Origin: Diogma glabrata
Lineage: Eukaryota > Arthropoda > Insecta > Diptera > Cylindrotomidae
NCBI GenBank assembly: GCA_963693315.1
Contig: OY856188.1
Coordinates: 194,194,322 to 194,258,321 of the forward strand
Reading direction: 5' to 3'
Length of the DNA: 64,000 nucleotides
Shown piece by piece: positions 59,272 through 64,000 of this stretch. The position numbers and the translations under genes are program-made. The first letter of the stretch is position 1; the number at the start of each line of letters is the position of its first letter. Under the pieces are notes generated by a model that saw only the letters and a program-made list of their open reading frames with translations, was not told where the DNA came from and did not search any database.

Positions 59272-60074
59272 TAATTCTCGAGAATCTCGAGAAATTCAAA
59301 TAATTATTCCCAATTTCTCGAGAAAGTCAATCGCTGAAAAACTCGAGATTCTCGAATCTCGAGATTCATAAAAGGTTGGGAAATCAGAAACTCTACCGGT
59401 AAGTAATTAGTTACCTCCCGCATGATCGGTAAGTAATTACTTACCGACCTGTGATTTGTAAACGAAACTTACTATATTTATTTACGAATCAGTATAATCA
59501 ACATGCAAAATCGCCTGATCGTGCAAAAAGTATATTTTCAAGCAGGCTTAATCCCCTTTAAAAATTGGTTCCTTTTTCTCTAGTGTAAAAAGAATAACAA
59601 ATTGTAGTTGCTATGGTATTTTCATATAATTTTACAAAGTTTTTAAAACAAAGCAACCATAAAAAAATAGAATATGAATTTTGAATATTACTTGGTCGAT
59701 TTCTAATCTTTGATCGCTATCTTTGATCGAAGTTGTGGAAGGTCGCAGAATTAAGTAAAAAAAAAAATCAAAAATCAAATCATGTTACTTCTAAAAAATC
59801 AAAGGGGGGGACCAAGGTAAAATTGAAAGTTTGATCCTTTATAACTTTTGATCCCCTCATTTCCGTTAATTTTTTTATCATAATTAGGATGCAGAGGACC
59901 TAATCTATCTATTGATCTAAAAAAAAAACGCAAATCTATTTGGGAGGATAAACTAGGAATGTTCCATAATTTCTAATAAATATCGTGTATATATTTACTA
60001 TCATAAAAAAATTGTATTTGCTACGTGAGATAATAACATTTTACGTTCGTGAAATTTCCCCATTCGACGCTAAA

Positions 60075-60186
60075 GGCTTGAAACCACATACAACAGAAAC
60101 AGAAACAGAATTCCATACAAATTTTACAGAAACAGAATTTTTTTCTATCAAATTTCTATGAAAGTCTGTTTCTGTTATATGTGAAT
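60075..60186. repeat. Short palindromic repeat, copy 1
   Basis: The arms contain CACATACAACAGAAACAGA and ..TCTGTTTCTGTTATATGTG, with CATACAAATTT inside. A second copy lies at 61450-61556. Likely a small MITE. Confidence 0.65.
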
Positions 60187-61380
60187 CCCTGGCTTAACGC
60201 GTCTCGTGAACAAATTTTCACTCACGAAAAAGCAGCGTTTTCATCGTTTGGGGCAAAACATACTATTTTTTCATATGCATCACAGAAAAACAAATAATTT
60301 AAAAAAACTTAAATCAAAGTTACCTTTCTTTCCAAAAAAAGCCGTTTTTAAGAATATCGGACTTTTAGCCAATGGTATATTTTCGAAATCAAGAGTACTA
60401 TCTGTTGAATCCGTACTAATCAATACACCACGTGAACTCATATTTATTGATTAAACAAACGTTTTTTTGTACTTTATATTTTTTGATTGTATAAATCACA
60501 CTTTGTTTTCAAATAAGTCGAGTTTTCACTAATATATATTTTAATTGAAACAAATAAATTCTATGCACAAAGAAAATTGAAAATAAAACTTGACTGTGGC
60601 GATGAAGAAATTACAAAAATAATAAAAAACGTTTATCACGAAGACAAAGTGGTAATTGTTAAGCAAATAAAGATAAGATAAAAAACATATTACAGTAGTT
60701 AAATGCACTGACGATATTTAAATCAGGATCTTCTACAATTTAGAAGATTTTCGTTAAGAATTTTGTGATCTAATTATATAATACAAGTTGTCGGTATTTA
60801 ATTTTTTCACATTATTTGGGTATAATATGACTTTTAATTAATTGTTTAATTTTACACAATAATCAAAAATTTTTGTCACTTTTTTTCGATAGGTCGTTGA
60901 TTTTTTCGATGAAACTAATTTTTTAATATGACATTTCCAAACAACTGTAAATCGGTTACTGTGATATATTAAACTTATAATAATTCAAAAACGTTAAACA
61001 ATGAAATTTCTTCGATATAAAGAAAAGCAAAACAGATTTTCTTGTCGTAGTTTTATTATTTTAGTATTCTATTCTAGAAAGTTACTATAAATAAATATAA
61101 AAACATTGGGTACCAGCCAACAACCAAGAAAGAAAATTTAGGTTTTCATGAAAACAACTCGTTCAAAATTAAAGTGGAATGATTTTGAAAAAAGAAAGTT
61201 ATGTTTTGTTTTGATTTTGTGATGTGAAATGTGGGCGACTGCATTAAATATTGTGAATCATAAAATTTTTTATTGTGGTTGATTACGTCTTTGAAATGTC
61301 AACAAATGAAGTTTACAGTATGTTTTCATTAGACTATAATTTCATAAGTCATAAAAAGCAAATTGTAATAGCTATATAGT

Positions 61381-61444
61381 TGTCAGTAACTCAGTAGTTA
61401 AAGCGCTACTCTTGTAACTCAAGGGTGCTGGATATTCGTAGTTA
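61381..61444 (+). other. tRNA-like sequence (degenerate)
   Basis: AACTCAGTAGTTAAAGCGCT resembles a D-arm/A-box, CTTGTAA an anticodon loop (TGT) and GGATATTCGTAG a B-box. The acceptor stem does not pair well. It may be a tRNA-derived SINE head or a tRNA pseudogene. Confidence 0.3.
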
Positions 61445-61449
61445 AGCCG

Positions 61450-61556
61450 GGCATTCACAATTCACATACAACAGAAACAGAATTTCATACAAATTTGACA
61501 GGAAAAAATTCTGTTTTTGTAAAATTTGTATGGAATTCGGTTTCTGTTGTATGTGG
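61450..61556. repeat. Short palindromic repeat, copy 2
   Basis: Same arms as at 60075-60186: CACATACAACAGAAACAGA on the left and TTTCTGTTGTATGTGGTT on the right, around CATACAAATTT..AAATTTGTATG. Confidence 0.65.
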
Positions 61557-62144
61557 TTTCAAGCCTTATGTAATAGTTTTTGGACAGACTGATCGAAAGT
61601 AATTTTTGGGTGGAAATTATGTACTGTTATATACAAACTGATGAATTGCAAACTGATTTATCCCTATTTTGGCTATACAGTTGAAATTTCTGTTAACATT
61701 TAATTTTAAGTAATTTCCACCTAAAGGCAACATGTGCCGGTTGTTTTTTCACCGAACTCAATTTTATTTTTGCGACAAATTTTACTACTTTTCTAAATCT
61801 AAATTTTCTATTTAAATTGAAATAAAAATGTGTCCATAAACACAAATGTTTATGCAAATCATTATTAATTTCGCTTAAATTGACATGAATTTATAATGTG
61901 ATTGTTTCATTAGTTACAATAGTTTATTACATTGGCACAGTTTTTGGTAATTAGATAGTAAATTAACATTAATCAAGTTGAATAATTTACAGAATAATAA
62001 TATAGTATGCTACCGATTACTTAAGTATTATTGATCATAAATGAAATGCATTATATTTCTAAAATGTTAAAATTCCTAATTCTAAATGTTAAAAAATATA
62101 AAACTAAAAACACATATATTAGAAGTTCTTTTAGTAATATTTTC

Positions 62145-62990
62145 AAATAAAATGTGTTGTGTAATAGGAAACTCAATGTTTATCATAACAACATGTAAAT
62201 ACCATTTAGAACCTACTTAGGTTTCAAAACATGCTTAAAGGTCGCTAAGAGTGCAGCTATTATAAACTCGCCAATCATGTGTCGTAGTACATCAATTATT
62301 GATTGAAGTTATGTGGAAACTCAGTTCTTCAATCAAGAAAATGTTTAGTATCAAAATTATCAAAGAATGGTCACCAGATAGATTGCTGCCATTGATAAAT
62401 TCTACCAAATTCTACCATTTGACTAATTTAAATTCGTCACCCAGACCAGCGATACCATTGGCTAGTAATATTTCACTGCTATTACCAATAACACATCGAT
62501 ACATTTTAAGACCAAAATCCCACAACAACATGCGTTCCGAGGTGTTGATGGAAGCTTTTTTAAACTTTAAAAGATTTTAGTCACTCAAGACTATTGACTG
62601 CGGTAATAAATACGTATGAAGAGATCAATGGGTTATAAACCTCGTGATCCACGGGTTATCAGCTTCGTGAACATCAGTCCCTACGGCTGGTATATAAGTT
62701 GATCTTAGATATGGCAAACATCTAATCTCAACTTATACACCAACCGTAGGGACTGATGTTCACGAAGCTGATAACCCGTGGATCACGAGGCTGACAACCC
62801 ATTGATCTCTTCATACGTATTTATTACCGGAGTCAATAGTCTTGAGTGACTAAAATCTTTTAAAGTTTAAAAAAGCTTCCATCAACACCTCGGAACGCAT
62901 GTTGTTGTGGGATCTTGGTCTTAAAAGGTATCGATGAGTTATTGTGGCACATTTTGTATTTCCTATTGTTTTACACAACACTTTTTAGTA
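62145..62990. repeat. Palindromic family A array with large hairpin
   Basis: 62145-62490 is a diverged family A copy in forward order. 62488-62710 and 62720-62942 are near-perfect reverse complements (223 bp each) around a 9-nt loop ATGGCAAAC. The outer part of each arm is family A sequence (CAACATGCGTTCCGAGGTGT); the inner part (GTCACTCAAGACTATTGACT.., CACGGGTTATCAGCTTCGTG) is not seen in the other copies. The array ends in a reversed family A start. Confidence 0.85.
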
Positions 62991-64000
62991 AAAAAAAACT
63001 TTATACGCATTAAGCGGTCAATCTCCATGCTGTTACTGTTACTACCAAAAAATAAGATTACCTTTATTTACGTTTTTTTATGTGAAGATTAGTGAAATAT
63101 ATTCGTTTAATTTAAAATATATACAAATTAAAAAAAAATTGAAATCATGCCAATAAACAACAATTTTATATTAGTGTTCTAATTTCTTATTTTTAAAGAC
63201 AAATTTCAATGAGCTCAATAGTACGTTGTAATTTTCTCCAACGAAGCTAATGCATACAATTGAAAACGATAATTTAGCTCTTCCTTAACATAAAGTATTT
63301 ATCAACTCACAATTGTCTACATTTTAACTAATTAAAATTCCAGTTTTGTTGTGACCGTGGCCTTTTTATGTTATCGTCTTGTTTGCGAATAAAAACCGGC
63401 TTTAGCTATTTTTTATCTAATCACGATTAGTTCAATTCCAATTTATCATTAGAGTAATTAAAAATGTAACAAATTATTAAACAAACCTTCACTTATAAAA
63501 TCGCAGTTTTTATTAAATCCCAAAGAAAATTAGTTTCTACATAAAAAAGGCCTATAAAAATCATGGCGTTGAAAAATACATGCGTCATAAAAATGTCGCC
63601 TTGCCTGTAAGCTTTATAGTCCAGTCATTATAGGTTTTAACTGCGGAAAAAATTCCTATTGAGCTGAATTTTTGTATACACCTTTATTACGGCATTTTAA
63701 TTAATATGTGAAAAATCGACATTTATATCGTGCCGGATAAAAAAGTTATCAAGGTCAAAAGGTCACGAAAATCAGTTTTTCGCGAATATCTCGCGACCTA
63801 TTACTCCGAAGTCAATTAAGGTCAAACAAAAATTGTTTATCGTCCAATTATCTACAAAACATACATCAATCATTTTTCTGTAAGATCAACCATTTTTTTA
63901 GCAGAGCGCTGAGAAAGCGACTATACATTATGATTATGCACTCGTTTCTGCACCACGCATTTTTTACATGGTTTTCACAGTGAAAACGTTCCATGATATG
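62991..64000. other. AT-rich window end, nothing recognised
   Basis: No ORF, RNA gene or terminal repeat could be supported. The last 300 bp have a more mixed composition (TCGCGAATATCTCGCGACC) that looks like a dispersed repeat of unknown type. Confidence 0.4.

Larger units (their letters stand above)
50499..59395 (+). mobile_element. Outer hAT element with CTCGAGA-rich ends
   Basis: TIR TAGAGTTTCTG at both ends (inverted), flanked by CTGGTAAG (50491-50498) and CCGGTAAG (59396-59403), an 8-bp duplication with one mismatch. Just inside each end are clusters of TCTCGAGA/TTCTCGAG palindromes. Only a small C-terminal transposase remnant remains (58900-59271). A second hAT is nested near the left end. 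Confidence 0.78.
59404..62144. other. AT-rich stretch with short palindromic repeats, no clear gene
   Basis: Two copies of a palindromic repeat (listed separately) and one tRNA-like stretch are the only items recognised. An 82-codon ORF at 60206-60454 is Lys/Phe/Leu-rich with no motif I can name. Confidence 0.45.

Noticed and set aside
60206..60454. 82-codon ORF as a gene
   Set aside because: Low-complexity K/F/L composition, no motif, no flanking gene signals.

Overview
The window is AT-rich eukaryotic DNA built almost entirely of nested transposable elements. Himar-like mariner, Jockey/CR1-group and RTE-like LINEs, copia and gypsy relics, several hATs, and a Polinton/Maverick (adintovirus-type) element together point to an arthropod, most likely an insect. 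I found no certain host gene. One exon-like segment on the minus strand (4807-5080) is the only candidate.

Layout. 1-880: degenerate tandem repeat. 1717-4306: pogo/Tigger-like TIR element carrying a dead LINE. 5858-6898: fold-back repeat with 332-bp arms. 7930-42960: a CR1/Jockey-group LINE (LINE-A), split by the Polinton at 8164-36601 and by a second LINE (LINE-B, 37391-40646). 43045-45100: copia relic. 46085-48240: gypsy relic. 50499-59395: a hAT holding a second hAT (50837-57876), which itself holds a MITE and a Jockey-type LINE. 60060-62990: palindromic repeats, including a hairpin of about 455 bp.

The main object is the Polinton. It begins AG, ends CT, and has a perfect 6-bp target duplication (AATATG). 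Instead of the usual short terminal repeats it has two inverted arms, each about 5.1 kb once later insertions are subtracted. Each arm carries packaging ATPase, pX-like protein, an uncharacterised virion-type protein, penton-like protein, pVI-like protein and the front of the major capsid (hexon) gene, all reading inward. The centre (22289-27889) holds the rest of one hexon gene, an adenain-type protease, a defective integrase with a chromo-like tail, a spliced small gene and an unknown ORF. No DNA polymerase B is visible. Without its later insertions the element is about 15.7 kb, a normal Polinton size, so this looks like a snap-back derivative in which one end was copied over the other.

The two arms have since decayed separately. 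The ATPase ORF is intact only in the right arm. The pX-like and penton-like ORFs are open only in the left arm. The arms also collected different insertions: a 4.8-kb element with a nested, apparently intact mariner and a 4.3-kb hAT on the left; two MITE-like elements and a 2.2-kb insertion on the right. Several of these insertions share an odd design in which the ends are packed with copies of one short word, and two of them share a core but use different words.
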